From Eubacterium sp. (lineage in GTDB: Bacteria; Bacillota; Clostridia; Lachnospirales; Lachnospiraceae), in assembly GCA_017477505.1 (NCBI GenBank), contig JAFUVQ010000037.1:1-64000 (forward strand): a DNA stretch of 64,000 bases, in the 5' to 3' direction. Under the pieces are notes generated by a model. The model saw nothing but the letters and a program-made list of their open reading frames with translations, was not told the DNA's origin and did no database searches. This document shows, in pieces, positions 8,681 through 18,005 of the stretch. Position numbers and translations under genes: made by a program. The first letter of the stretch is position 1; every line of letters begins with the position of its first letter.

Positions 8681-9871
8681 ATGAGTAACGAAAAAGGAAG
8701 ATTTGGTGAGTTTGGCGGACAGTATGTTCCTGAAACTCTGATGAATGAGATTCATAAGCTTGAGGATGCATATGAGCATTATAAGAGTGATCCCGGGTTT
8801 GTGGCTGAACTTGATAAACTTATGAGAGAATATGCAGGAAGACCTTCTCTTCTCTATTATGCGGAGAAGATGACCAAAGATCTTGGCGGAGCAAAGATAT
8901 ATCTTAAGAGAGAAGATCTGAATCATACGGGATCACACAAGATCAATAATGTTCTCGGTCAGGTTCTTCTTGCAAAGAAAATGGGAAAGACCAGAGTGAT
9001 CGCTGAGACAGGTGCAGGGCAGCATGGTGTTGCAACGGCAACTGCAGCGGCTCTTATGGGACTTGAATGTGAGATATTTATGGGAGAAGAGGATACTGTA
9101 AGGCAGGCTCTTAATGTATACCGTATGGAACTTCTCGGAGCAAAGGTTCATCCTGTCAGGACCGGAACAAGAGTTCTTAAGGATGCTGTAAATGAGGCTA
9201 TGCGTGAATGGACAACCAGAGTGGACGATACTCTGTATGTCCTTGGTTCGGTTATGGGACCTCATCCGTTTCCGACTATAGTTCGCGATTTCCAGTCTGT
9301 TATCAGCAAGGAGAGCCGTGCTCAGATACTTGAGGCCGAGGGAAGGCTTCCTGATGTGGTTATCGCATGCGTAGGCGGTGGCAGCAATGCTATCGGATCA
9401 TTTTACGAATATATTAAAGATGATGGAGTAAGACTTATAGGATGTGAAGCAGCAGGCCTCGGAGTGGACAATCCGAAGAATGCCGCAACCATGGCAAACG
9501 GCACAAAGGGCATCTTCCATGGTATGAAATCACTTTTCTGTCAGGATGAATATGGACAGATTGCACCTGTATATTCTATTTCGGCCGGGCTTGATTACCC
9601 GGGTATCGGACCTGAACACGCCCACCTTGCCGAGACAGGAAGAGCAGAGTATGTTCCGGTTACTGACGAAGAAGCTGTAAGAGCTTTTGAATATCTTTCC
9701 AGAACAGAGGGAATAATACCTGCTATTGAGAGCAGTCACGCTGTTGCACATGTATTGAAGATAGCACCGGATATGCCAAAGGACAGTATCATCGTGTGTA
9801 CCATTTCCGGAAGAGGTGACAAGGACGTTGCTGCTATAGCACGTTATCGCGGTGTGAACCTTTATGAGTAG
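8681..9871 (+). CDS. trpB: Tryptophan synthase beta chain
   Basis: A 396-residue PLP enzyme joining indole and serine. It opens [14 protein letters not shown], the standard TrpB1 start, and carries the PLP lysine in [30 protein letters not shown], and the phosphate-binding [10 protein letters not shown]. It is the allosterically coupled TrpB1 type that works with TrpA, encoded 56 nt downstream. AAGGAAAAG precedes the ATG. Nothing unusual is seen. Confidence 0.97.
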   Translation: MSNEKGRFGEFGGQYVPETLMNEIHKLEDAYEHYKSDPGFVAELDKLMREYAGRPSLLYYAEKMTKDLGGAKIYLKREDLNHTGSHKINNVLGQVLLAKKMGKTRVIAETGAGQHGVATATAAALMGLECEIFMGEEDTVRQALNVYRMELLGAKVHPVRTGTRVLKDAVNEAMREWTTRVDDTLYVLGSVMGPHPFPTIVRDFQSVISKESRAQILEAEGRLPDVVIACVGGGSNAIGSFYEYIKDDGVRLIGCEAAGLGVDNPKNAATMANGTKGIFHGMKSLFCQDEYGQIAPVYSISAGLDYPGIGPEHAHLAETGRAEYVPVTDEEAVRAFEYLSRTEGIIPAIESSHAVAHVLKIAPDMPKDSIIVCTISGRGDKDVAAIARYRGVNLYE

Positions 9872-9927
9872 TAGTGATTACTTTTCATACTGATGACAAA
9901 TTAGGTTAATAATGGAGAAAAAAACAA

Positions 9928-10698
9928 ATGAGCAGAATATATAAAGCATTTGAGAATAAGAAAGCTTTTATAGCTTTTCTTACAGCCGGTGACCCGGATT
10001 ATGAGGCAAGCCTTGCGAATTTCCGTGCGGTGATAGAAGCAGGAGCAGATCTGATCGAGGTAGGTATTCCGTTTTCAGATCCTATAGCTGAAGGTCCTGT
10101 TATACAGGAGGCAGATATAAGAGCTCTTTCAAACGGTATGACAACCGATAAGGCATTTCAGCTTGTAAGTGACCTGAGAAAGGATTATGACATTCCTATA
10201 GTATTTATGACTTATGCAAATCCGGTATATCATTACGGGGCAGAAAAATTCTTTGCGAAAGCAGCGGCAGCAGGTGCAGATGGAATCATAATTCCTGACT
10301 GTCCGTATGAGGAACGTCATGAGTTTGATGAGACTGCAGCAAAACACGGTATGGATTTCATTTCCATGATAGCGCCTACAAGCGCTGACAGGATCAGGAC
10401 AATAGCTTCAGGGGCTAAGGGCTTCATTTATGTTGTATCATCACTGGGTGTTACCGGTGTCAGGAGTGAGATAAACACAGATCTGAGTACTATAATGAGT
10501 CTCATAAAAGAAGCATCGGATACTCCGGCGGCTATAGGGTTCGGAATCAGTAAACCTGAGCAGGCGATGAAGATGTCTGAAATTGCTGATGGAGTTATTG
10601 TCGGTTCAGCAATGGTAAGGATTGTAGCGGAGTATGGCAAGGATGCACCTCAAAAACTGGCTGAATTCGTTCGTTCGATGACTGTCATAAATGATTGA
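9928..10698 (+). CDS. trpA: Tryptophan synthase alpha chain
   Basis: A 256-residue TIM-barrel lyase releasing indole from indole-3-glycerol phosphate. It carries FLTAGDPDYEAS, LIEVGIPFSDPIAEGPVIQ with the catalytic Glu and Asp, IIPDCPYEE, IAPTSADRI and GFGISKPEQA. Length is normal. It is the last trp gene. No clear terminator follows; the next gene has its own promoter about 10 nt after the stop. Confidence 0.96.
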   Translation: MSRIYKAFENKKAFIAFLTAGDPDYEASLANFRAVIEAGADLIEVGIPFSDPIAEGPVIQEADIRALSNGMTTDKAFQLVSDLRKDYDIPIVFMTYANPVYHYGAEKFFAKAAAAGADGIIIPDCPYEERHEFDETAAKHGMDFISMIAPTSADRIRTIASGAKGFIYVVSSLGVTGVRSEINTDLSTIMSLIKEASDTPAAIGFGISKPEQAMKMSEIADGVIVGSAMVRIVAEYGKDAPQKLAEFVRSMTVIND

Positions 10699-10709
10699 CA
10701 CGATTACTC

Positions 10710-10743
10710 TTGACATGGTTTTTAAGTAGGGTATTATTATAAT
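10710..10743 (+). promoter_or_regulatory. Promoter of the membrane protein gene at 10785
   Basis: TTGACA at 10710-10715 with TATTAT at 10732-10737 (16-nt spacer). A perfect TATAAT is at 10738-10743 but would need a 22-nt spacer. It starts 12 nt after the trpA stop. Confidence 0.55.
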
Positions 10744-10784
10744 CAGGCTTTAATTCAGACAATACATTTATTTGGAGAAATGCT

Positions 10785-11597
10785 ATGTCAGAGATGTATA
10801 TTTCAGGTTATAAAAAGATACATAAAGGAATCATTCTGGATATGATCTGGTTTGGGGTATCAATCGTTTACTTTTTTACCAGTGGATCTATTGCCTCATC
10901 CGGTGCGGTTAAGAATGCAACTATCCTGTATAAGTTCCTCCTTCCGGCGTCAAATGTCTTTCCAATTATCGCTGGTATGCTTATTGTAGATGGAATATTT
11001 GACGTTGAATCAAAAACAATATCACTGAAAAAATCAATGTATGTATTTGTCGTTCGAATAATGCTGGATCTTACGACGATACTGACTTCGCTGATTGCTT
11101 CAGGAGAAACAAGCCATTTGTTGGAAATGGGAATTCTGGACCGTGTTACAATAATGATATCTATGGTAGTAACCACCATAAATATGGGGATTGTACACTA
11201 TATGGCACTTCATTTTCTGCTAAAGGATTATGGAGAATTAGTTGATGAATACAGTTTAGATTCCAAAATAAAAGATAAAATAAAAAGTATATATAAGGTT
11301 CTGATACCTACTGCTATACTTTCATTTTTGTCACTGGGCGGATATACTCTTATTGTTTCTATAATATTTACCGACAGTGATATCAGTACATTTTTATCCA
11401 AAGCTGTCGGCTCTGAGACTATATCCCTGGATGTAGCAAATTTTCCGCCGGTTCTTGTAGTGATAGGTGCAGGTGCAATAATGCTGGCACTCATCGGAGT
11501 AGCGGCTTTGATACTCAGACTGATATGCATTATCGATATTATGAATCTTTCAAAAAAAGTTATAGTAGAAATGGAAAAGAAGAATACCGATGCCTGA
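10785..11597 (+). CDS. Unknown multi-pass membrane protein
   Basis: A 270-residue protein that I do not recognise. About six hydrophobic segments lie near residues 18-34, 48-68, 84-104, 120-145, 170-192 and 222-248, ending in a short charged tail (MEKKNTDA). No catalytic motif is visible. GGAGA lies about 8 nt before the ATG. It has its own apparent promoter and is followed by a GC-rich hairpin, so it may be a single-gene unit between the trp operon and rsmB. It does not resemble the zinc metallopeptidase often found between fmt and rsmB in clostridia. Confidence 0.8.
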   Translation: MSEMYISGYKKIHKGIILDMIWFGVSIVYFFTSGSIASSGAVKNATILYKFLLPASNVFPIIAGMLIVDGIFDVESKTISLKKSMYVFVVRIMLDLTTILTSLIASGETSHLLEMGILDRVTIMISMVVTTINMGIVHYMALHFLLKDYGELVDEYSLDSKIKDKIKSIYKVLIPTAILSFLSLGGYTLIVSIIFTDSDISTFLSKAVGSETISLDVANFPPVLVVIGAGAIMLALIGVAALILRLICIIDIMNLSKKVIVEMEKKNTDA

Positions 11598-11606
11598 GAT
11601 TTATAT

Positions 11607-11632
11607 CGCCCGTACCTGTAAAGGTGCGGGCG
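11607..11632 (+). terminator. GC-rich hairpin, probable terminator
   Basis: Arms CGCCCGTACCT (11607-11617) and the complementary AGGTGCGGGCG (11622-11632) pair with one T-G wobble. The T-run (11646-11651) is separated by about 13 nt, so it is not a canonical intrinsic terminator. Confidence 0.5.
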
Positions 11633-11660
11633 TTCATATGAAAGTTTTTTTGTTTGGGAT

Positions 11661-12995
11661 ATGAAAATGAATGAAAGAGAAACCGTACTGGATATACTGC
11701 TTGATATAGATAAGAATAAAGCATTTTCAAATATTGCCATAGGCAAGGCTTTAAAGAAAAATCAGTTCGAGGAAAAACAGAAAAGGGCTTTTGTGACGAG
11801 ACTTGCTGAAGGCGTGATTGAGACCCGCATACAACTGGATTATATCATAGACAGTTATTCAAAGACTAAAGTTTCAAAGATGAAGCCCCTCATAAGAAAT
11901 TCACTACGTATGGGAGTGTATCAGCTTCTTTATATGGATTCGGTGCCGGACAGGGCAGCTATATTTGAAACCGTGAAGCTTGTAAAATCTCATGGCTTCA
12001 GCAGCCTTTCGGGGTTTGTAAATGCTGTTCTGAGGAGCATTGAAAGGGATAAGGAAAAAGTCAGGGAAAAGGTTTCGGCTGTTCCTTATATAAAGTATTC
12101 TGTTCCCCAATGGTTGTATGATTTCCTGAAGGAGACCTTTGGTGCTGATGATACAGATAAGATACTTAAGTCTGCGTCGGCTGAAAGACCAACTACGATC
12201 AGAGTAAATACATCAAAGAAAGAAAAGTCTGAGCTTCGCGGGATGATTGAAGAGAAGGGGATAGAGGTAAGAGACGGCTTCTATGCGCCGGATGCTCTTC
12301 TTATAAATGGTTATGATTTCATAAAGAGGGTTCCGGGGTACAGAGAGGGATTCTTTACAGTGCAGGACGAGAGCTCACAGGTGGCTGTAAAGTCCGCATT
12401 TGATCATTATCGCAGGACTCATGCAGATGGTGATAATGATTTAACGATACTCGATCTCTGTGCCGCACCCGGAGGTAAGACGACTTATGCAGCCGAACTT
12501 ATATCCGGAAAGAATACGGATTCTCAAAAAAAAGGAATCGTATATTCATTTGATATCTCAACCGATAAGACTGATCTCATAGAAGAGAATACTGAAAGAC
12601 TCGGGCTTACAAATGTCAAAGTGTCGGTTTCAGATGCGACAGAGAATAGGGAAGAACTGCATGAAACTGCAGATCTGGTCATAGCGGATGTACCATGTTC
12701 CGGACTTGGTATCATGGGACGGAAAAACGATATCAAATATCGTGTGGTTAAGGAAGATTTCGAAACCCTCCGTAAAATGGCGGATATCATACTGGATAAT
12801 GCAGTGTCATACTTAAAACCGGGCGGGATACTGCTTTTCTCAACCTGCACCATCAACCCTTACGAAAACGGTGATGCTGCAGAAGCTCTTCTATCGCGTA
12901 ACGCTGAAATGGCTAAACTCGAAGAACGTACTTTTCTTCAGGGGATTGACAATTGTGATGGTTTTTATTTCTGCGTACTGCAAAAAAAGAATTGA
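11661..12995 (+). CDS. rsmB: 16S rRNA (cytosine-C5)-methyltransferase RsmB
   Basis: A 444-residue protein with an N-terminal NusB-like RNA-binding domain (about 1-135, including NSLRMGVYQLLYMDSVPDR) and a C-terminal SAM methyltransferase. The latter has LDLCAAPGGKTTYAAEL, DVPCSGLGIMGRKNDIKYR and FSTCTINPYENGD; the two cysteines (PCSG, STCT) are the family's catalytic pair. It should make m5C967 in 16S rRNA. Start 11661 has a weak ribosome binding site; ATG 11667 is an alternative. It begins the conserved rsmB-rlmN-PP2C-prkC-rsgA-rpe block. Confidence 0.95.
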   Translation: MKMNERETVLDILLDIDKNKAFSNIAIGKALKKNQFEEKQKRAFVTRLAEGVIETRIQLDYIIDSYSKTKVSKMKPLIRNSLRMGVYQLLYMDSVPDRAAIFETVKLVKSHGFSSLSGFVNAVLRSIERDKEKVREKVSAVPYIKYSVPQWLYDFLKETFGADDTDKILKSASAERPTTIRVNTSKKEKSELRGMIEEKGIEVRDGFYAPDALLINGYDFIKRVPGYREGFFTVQDESSQVAVKSAFDHYRRTHADGDNDLTILDLCAAPGGKTTYAAELISGKNTDSQKKGIVYSFDISTDKTDLIEENTERLGLTNVKVSVSDATENREELHETADLVIADVPCSGLGIMGRKNDIKYRVVKEDFETLRKMADIILDNAVSYLKPGGILLFSTCTINPYENGDAAEALLSRNAEMAKLEERTFLQGIDNCDGFYFCVLQKKN

Positions 12996-13016
12996 TAACA
13001 AAAGGTGACAGAATAT

Positions 13017-14036
13017 ATGAATGATCTAAGGTCGATGTATCTCGACGAGCTATCAGAATATATGAAACAGATCGGCGAACCGGCATTTCGCGCAAAGCAG
13101 GTCTATGAATGGCTGCATAAAAAATATGCAGCTACGGCAGATGATATGACGAACATAAGTAAGTCCCTACGGGAGAAGATAAGCGGTGATATCGTAACTC
13201 TTGTTGAAGAAACCCGTCTTACTTCCAAAGATGACGGCACTATCAAATTCCTGTACAGGCTTTCGGACGGTCAGATGATAGAAACGGTTTTCATGAGGTA
13301 TCATCATGGCAATTCCCTATGTATTTCATCTCAGGCAGGCTGCCGCATGGGATGTGATTTCTGTGCATCGGGAATAGGGGGACTGATCAGAAATCTGACA
13401 GCATCTGAAATGCTGGAACAGGTATATGCATCCATGAGGCTGACGGGAGAGAGGATTTCCAATATCGTTGTCATGGGGACAGGAGAGGCTCTGGATAATT
13501 ATGATAACTTCATAAGATTTCTTGATCTGATAACCGATGAGAAGGGTTATAACCTTTCAGAGAGGAGTATAACCGTAAGCAGCTGCGTTCTGGTTCCTAT
13601 GATAAGAAAACTGGCACAGGCCGGGAGGACAGTTACGCTGGCACTTTCACTTCACGCCTCAACAGATGAAACAAGAAGAAAGATCATGCCTATAGCAAGG
13701 AGTTATACCCTTGCCGAAACTCTTGATGCCTGCAGTTATTATTTCGAGAAAACCGGAAGACGCGTTACATTTGAATATGCTCTTATACACGGAGTTAATG
13801 ATAATGAAGAGGAAGCGATGAAGCTTTCAAAACTCATTCATGGTATGAACTGTCATGTAAATCTTATTCCGGTTAATCCTGTAATGGAAAAAGGATATAC
13901 AAGGGGAAGCAGAGACGAAATCGATGCATTTAAGAAAATACTTGAAAAAAATCAAATAAATGTTACTATTAGGAGAGGTATGGGCAGGGATATTGATGCT
14001 GCCTGTGGACAGTTACGTAGAAGGTATAGCTTATGA
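13017..14036 (+). CDS. rlmN: Dual-specificity 23S rRNA/tRNA adenine C2-methyltransferase RlmN
   Basis: A 339-residue radical SAM enzyme methylating A2503 of 23S rRNA and A37 of some tRNAs. The cluster motif is CRMGCDFCASG, preceded by SLCISSQAG. Other conserved parts are VVMGTGEALDNYDN, LSLHASTDETRRKIMPI and RRGMGRDIDAACGQL. The frame extends to a GTG at 13005, but AGGTG lies about 9 nt before ATG 13017 and the protein then starts at the usual distance from FRAKQVYEWLH. Its last codons overlap the phosphatase start (ATGA at 14033). Confidence 0.95.
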   Translation: MNDLRSMYLDELSEYMKQIGEPAFRAKQVYEWLHKKYAATADDMTNISKSLREKISGDIVTLVEETRLTSKDDGTIKFLYRLSDGQMIETVFMRYHHGNSLCISSQAGCRMGCDFCASGIGGLIRNLTASEMLEQVYASMRLTGERISNIVVMGTGEALDNYDNFIRFLDLITDEKGYNLSERSITVSSCVLVPMIRKLAQAGRTVTLALSLHASTDETRRKIMPIARSYTLAETLDACSYYFEKTGRRVTFEYALIHGVNDNEEEAMKLSKLIHGMNCHVNLIPVNPVMEKGYTRGSRDEIDAFKKILEKNQINVTIRRGMGRDIDAACGQLRRRYSL

Positions 14037-14752
14037 TATCAGCGGGGAAAACAGATACCGGTAAAAAGAGGGAGAGTAATCAGGACAGTATATTTATCTC
14101 TGATACTCCGATAGGTCCTCTTCCGAATCTATATATTGTAGCCGACGGTATGGGCGGACATGCGGCAGGTGACTTTGCATCCAGGTATGCCATAGAAGTG
14201 GCAGTGGATTATATCAAGGCATCCAAAGTAAGGAATCCTATATCGCTTCTCAGACGTGCTATGATCTATGCAAACAGCGAGGTCTATAAGGCGGCTGAGA
14301 AAGACAGAGATAAGGCCGGCATGGGTACAACCATGGTTGCCTGTGTTCTGGTGGAGAATGAACTCTATGTTGCCAATATAGGTGACAGCAGGCTCTATGT
14401 TATCAATGATGAGATAGAGCAGCTCACGATGGATCATTCCCTTGTTGAAGAACTCATAAGGACAGGTCAGCTTAACCGCAGCAAAGGCAGGAATCATCCT
14501 GAGAAGAATATCATTACGAGAGCCATGGGCTCAAGAGAAGAGGCTATGCCTGATTTCTTTGAGAAAACCCTTACAGAAGGGGACAGAATTCTTATATGCT
14601 CTGACGGTCTTTCAAATATGGTAGAGAATGACGAAATCAGAGAGATAATATTGGAAAATGAAAATGTTGAGAATGCAGTTGATTCTCTTATAGATAGAGC
14701 TAATTACTATGGCGGCGTTGATAATGTATCCGTCATAGTTATTGCTGTTTGA
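14033..14752 (+). CDS. stp: PP2C-family serine/threonine phosphatase (Stp/PrpC)
   Basis: A 239-residue metal-dependent phosphatase. Metal-site motifs are visible: ESNQDS near residue 15, VADGMGGHAAGD near 38, GDSRLYV near 117, ICSDGLSNMV near 185 and a final GGVDNVSVIV. It is paired with the kinase gene directly downstream and in Firmicutes reverses the phosphorylations made by PrkC/Stk1. It overlaps rlmN by 4 nt. Length is standard for the family. Confidence 0.95.
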   Translation: MISAGKTDTGKKRESNQDSIFISDTPIGPLPNLYIVADGMGGHAAGDFASRYAIEVAVDYIKASKVRNPISLLRRAMIYANSEVYKAAEKDRDKAGMGTTMVACVLVENELYVANIGDSRLYVINDEIEQLTMDHSLVEELIRTGQLNRSKGRNHPEKNIITRAMGSREEAMPDFFEKTLTEGDRILICSDGLSNMVENDEIREIILENENVENAVDSLIDRANYYGGVDNVSVIVIAV

Positions 14753-14772
14753 TTTACGAGGTGTATAGAAAA

Positions 14773-17118
14773 ATGTTAGAACCGGGATTTATCCTAGAGA
14801 ATAGATATGAGATTGTAGAAGTTGTCGGTACCGGCGGAATGTCTACAGTTTATAAAGCAAAAGACAAGAGACTTAAGAGATTTGTAGCGCTTAAGGTTCT
14901 TAAGAGTGAATACAGCGACGACATGAATTTTGTTTCCAAGTTCAGGGTTGAAGCTCAGGCATCAGCAGGTATCACTCATCCTAATATCGTAAGTGTATAT
15001 GATGTTGGGGAAGACAGTGGTAAGTATTACATTGTCATGGAGCTTGTAGAGGGTATCACACTTAAAGAGTATATTGGGATCAACGGCCGTCTCTCCATGG
15101 ATCAGGCTATAGATTTCTCTATACAGATTGCTTCAGGTCTTGAGGTGGCTCATGAGAACCACATTATCCATAGAGATATCAAACCTCAGAATATCATAGT
15201 TTCCAAGAACGGAAGCCTCAAGGTTACTGACTTCGGTATTGCGAAGGCTGCAACTTCCAATACCATGTCCACGCTTGGAATGGGCTCGGTGCATTATATA
15301 TCACCTGAACAGGCCAGAGGCGGTTATTCAGACGAGCGAAGTGATATCTATTCCCTCGGTATAACAATGTATGAGATGGTTACAGGTAAGGTTCCTTTTG
15401 AAGGAGAGACAAATGTAGCCATAGCACTTAAGCATATAAATAATGATATAGTACCTCCGCGTGAGGTTTATCCTGATATTTATTCAAGTCTTGAGAAGGT
15501 TATCATCAAGGCTACACAGAAGAAGCCTGAGAGAAGATACCTTACGGCAGCAGCTCTTATAGCAGATCTCCGCCGTGTTAAGGCTAATCCGAATATAGAT
15601 ATAGTTGTTGCGGGAGCAGCTGTTACAAATGCTCCTACCCAGAAGTTCTCTACTCAGGACTTAGAAGAGATCAAGCAGTCTTCCAAGAACGCACCTCTTG
15701 ACGGAAACAGAACAGAGAAGGTTCCTCAGAATGAGCTTAAGGAGTCATCTAAACTCAGCAAGCTTCTTGATGAAGAAGATGATTATGACTTTGATGAGGA
15801 ATACGAAAGAGAACAGGAACTCCGCGCCGAGAGAAGGCGTAGGGAACAGGAAGCCCAGAGAAGGAATGTCAAGAGGGTTCCCGATGATGAAGAAGATTAT
15901 TATGATGAGCCGAGAAACCCGAGAGACAGGGGTGGCAGAGACCGTTATGATGATCGCTACGATGACAGATATGATGAAAGATATGAAGATGACTACGATG
16001 ATGACGATGAGGAAGTAGATCCAAGACTCGAGAAAGTAGTAATGATAGCAGGTGTTGCTGCAGCAATCATTATTGCTGTGATCATATTCGTAGTTCTCGG
16101 AAGCATACTCGGATGGTTCCATTTCGGAAAGGATGATAAGACTACTGAAGCCGGCTCCACAACAGTTACGGAAAGTACTGATACAACCGAAGAAGCAGTT
16201 AAGGAAGAGAAGATGCCTGACCTTGTAGGAGTAACAAAGGAAGCAGCTGAGAAGAAGCTTAAGTCAGCAGGCTTCAAGAACTTCAAGTTTACAGACAAGG
16301 CCAGCACAGATGTTCCGGCCGGTTATGTTATAAGCCAGAGTGTTGAAAAGGATACTGTGACTCCGGTTGATAAGGAGATCGAAGTATTTGTCAGCATAGG
16401 TCCTGACAGCAAAGTTGTTCCTATAGTTAAGGACAAGCCTGAGGAAGAGGCGGCAAAGATACTTACGGATATGGGCTTCAAGGTTACCAGATCCTATAAG
16501 TTCGATGATGAAGTTGAAAAAGGAAATGCAATCGGAACTGAACCTGAAGGCGGCAAGGAAGCTCCTGAAGGCAGTGAGATCAAGCTGAATATCAGTAACG
16601 GTAAAGAGGTTAAGACTGTTCAGGTACCTAACCTTGCAGGAAAGACTGAAGCAGAAGCTAAAACAGAACTTCAGAATCTTAAGCTTACACCGGGTAACCT
16701 TACCCAGGAATACAGTGATTCCGTTGAGGCAGGCCGTGTTGTTAAGCAGAGTATTCCTGCCGGAACTGAAGTGAAGGAAGGCTCAGCCATAGATATAGTT
16801 ATAAGTCTCGGTAGAAAGACTGTAACCTATACAGCAACTGTATCCGGTGATATAACCGTCCAGTCAGGTTTTGCAGAGACTGTTGCCGAGAAGAACATTG
16901 TCAAGATAAATGTTTATATCGTGACAAATGGTGAGCAGAAGAGTATCTACTCCAAGGAGATATCCGGAACCATGGCAGGAGCTATGAGTATTTCCGGTAC
17001 GAGCAGCGGACTTACGGCTAACAATGGTACGGTAGGTTATACTATTATTGCTGATGATGGTACCGATCTTACTTCGTATTATTCTAATTCACTTGCGATA
17101 AGCTATAGCGAGGAGTAG
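14773..17118 (+). CDS. prkC: PASTA-domain serine/threonine protein kinase (PrkC/Stk1)
   Basis: About 781 residues. The Hanks kinase domain (about 5-270) has VVGTGGMSTVYKA, VALKVLK, HRDIKPQN with the catalytic Asp at 135, DFGIAKAA and YISPEQARGG. A long charged linker (about 290-420) is rich in E, R and contains DRYDDRYDERYEDD-type repeats. One membrane helix lies near 422-446. Three extracellular PASTA repeats (about 478-545, 546-613, 615-681) are followed by a Ser/Thr-rich domain of about 100 residues. PASTA domains bind peptidoglycan fragments. The frame opens at TTG 14749, but GAGGTG (14758-14763) supports ATG 14773. Confidence 0.95.
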   Translation: MLEPGFILENRYEIVEVVGTGGMSTVYKAKDKRLKRFVALKVLKSEYSDDMNFVSKFRVEAQASAGITHPNIVSVYDVGEDSGKYYIVMELVEGITLKEYIGINGRLSMDQAIDFSIQIASGLEVAHENHIIHRDIKPQNIIVSKNGSLKVTDFGIAKAATSNTMSTLGMGSVHYISPEQARGGYSDERSDIYSLGITMYEMVTGKVPFEGETNVAIALKHINNDIVPPREVYPDIYSSLEKVIIKATQKKPERRYLTAAALIADLRRVKANPNIDIVVAGAAVTNAPTQKFSTQDLEEIKQSSKNAPLDGNRTEKVPQNELKESSKLSKLLDEEDDYDFDEEYEREQELRAERRRREQEAQRRNVKRVPDDEEDYYDEPRNPRDRGGRDRYDDRYDDRYDERYEDDYDDDDEEVDPRLEKVVMIAGVAAAIIIAVIIFVVLGSILGWFHFGKDDKTTEAGSTTVTESTDTTEEAVKEEKMPDLVGVTKEAAEKKLKSAGFKNFKFTDKASTDVPAGYVISQSVEKDTVTPVDKEIEVFVSIGPDSKVVPIVKDKPEEEAAKILTDMGFKVTRSYKFDDEVEKGNAIGTEPEGGKEAPEGSEIKLNISNGKEVKTVQVPNLAGKTEAEAKTELQNLKLTPGNLTQEYSDSVEAGRVVKQSIPAGTEVKEGSAIDIVISLGRKTVTYTATVSGDITVQSGFAETVAEKNIVKINVYIVTNGEQKSIYSKEISGTMAGAMSISGTSSGLTANNGTVGYTIIADDGTDLTSYYSNSLAISYSEE

Positions 17119-17119
17119 G

Positions 17120-18004
17120 ATGAAAGGCAGGATAGTAAGAGGTATTGGCGGCTTCTACTATGTTGAAGCCCAGGATGGAAATGAATATGAGTGTAAGGCA
17201 AGAGGCGTTTTCCGTTACAATTCGGAAAAGCCTCTGCCCGGAGATTACTGCGATATAGAGATTATTGATGCTGCCGGAAAGACAGGAAACATAGTCTCTA
17301 TATTGCCACGTAAATCTTTTTTGATTCGCCCGGCAGCAGCTAATTTTGACCGGGCGTTTATCTGTTTTGCCGCTAAAGATCCGGATCCCAATCTGGGACT
17401 TCTGGACAGATTTCTCGTGAATACCATGGAGAAAGATATAGATACGGTTATCATCCTCAACAAGGTCGATCTTGTCAGTGATGAGGCTGCAGAGTCTCTG
17501 AAAAAGATTTATTCCGATGCAGGCTATGAGGTTATACTCACGTCTACAAAGCAGGGTATCGGCATGGATACACTGAGAGAGATGATAAAGGATACTACGA
17601 GTATTCTTTCGGGGCCATCCGGAGTAGGCAAAAGCTCTATCGTAAACAGTCTTTACGGCAGCAAGGTTGCTGAATCGGGCAAAATAAGCGAGAAGATCAA
17701 ACGGGGAAAGAATACTACAAGAAGCAGTACGCTGCTCTGTCTTAAGAGCATTTCTGAAGAAACATATATTATGGATACACCGGGTTTTTCGTCTCTATAC
17801 AACGAACTGGAGCCCGCGGAGCTTGCGTTACATTTTAAAGAAATGCAGCAGTACTTCGGCAGGTGCCGTTTTACAGGCTGTGTTCATATGGAGGAGCCCG
17901 ATTGCGCTGTGAAGGATGCTGTTCAGGCAGGGCTTATCCACAGAGAAAGATATGACAGCTATAGAAATATATACGAGGAACTGATGAAAAGGAGGAAATG
18001 GTAG
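17120..18004 (+). CDS. rsgA: Ribosome small-subunit GTPase RsgA
   Basis: A 294-residue GTPase for late 30S assembly. The G motifs are circularly permuted: NKVDLV (G4) comes before GPSGVGKSSIVN (G1) and DTPGFSS (G3), the family signature. An OB-fold lies at the N-terminus and a zinc-binding tail has CRFTGCVHMEEPDC. It starts 1 nt after the prkC stop. The position between prkC and rpe matches the conserved Firmicutes cluster. Confidence 0.96.
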   Translation: MKGRIVRGIGGFYYVEAQDGNEYECKARGVFRYNSEKPLPGDYCDIEIIDAAGKTGNIVSILPRKSFLIRPAAANFDRAFICFAAKDPDPNLGLLDRFLVNTMEKDIDTVIILNKVDLVSDEAAESLKKIYSDAGYEVILTSTKQGIGMDTLREMIKDTTSILSGPSGVGKSSIVNSLYGSKVAESGKISEKIKRGKNTTRSSTLLCLKSISEETYIMDTPGFSSLYNELEPAELALHFKEMQQYFGRCRFTGCVHMEEPDCAVKDAVQAGLIHRERYDSYRNIYEELMKRRKW

Positions 18005-18005
18005 T

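Noticed and set aside
15698-16122. Frames on both strands over the PrkC linker
   Set aside because: The E/D/R/Y-rich repeats of the true kinase frame open the other frames by composition only.
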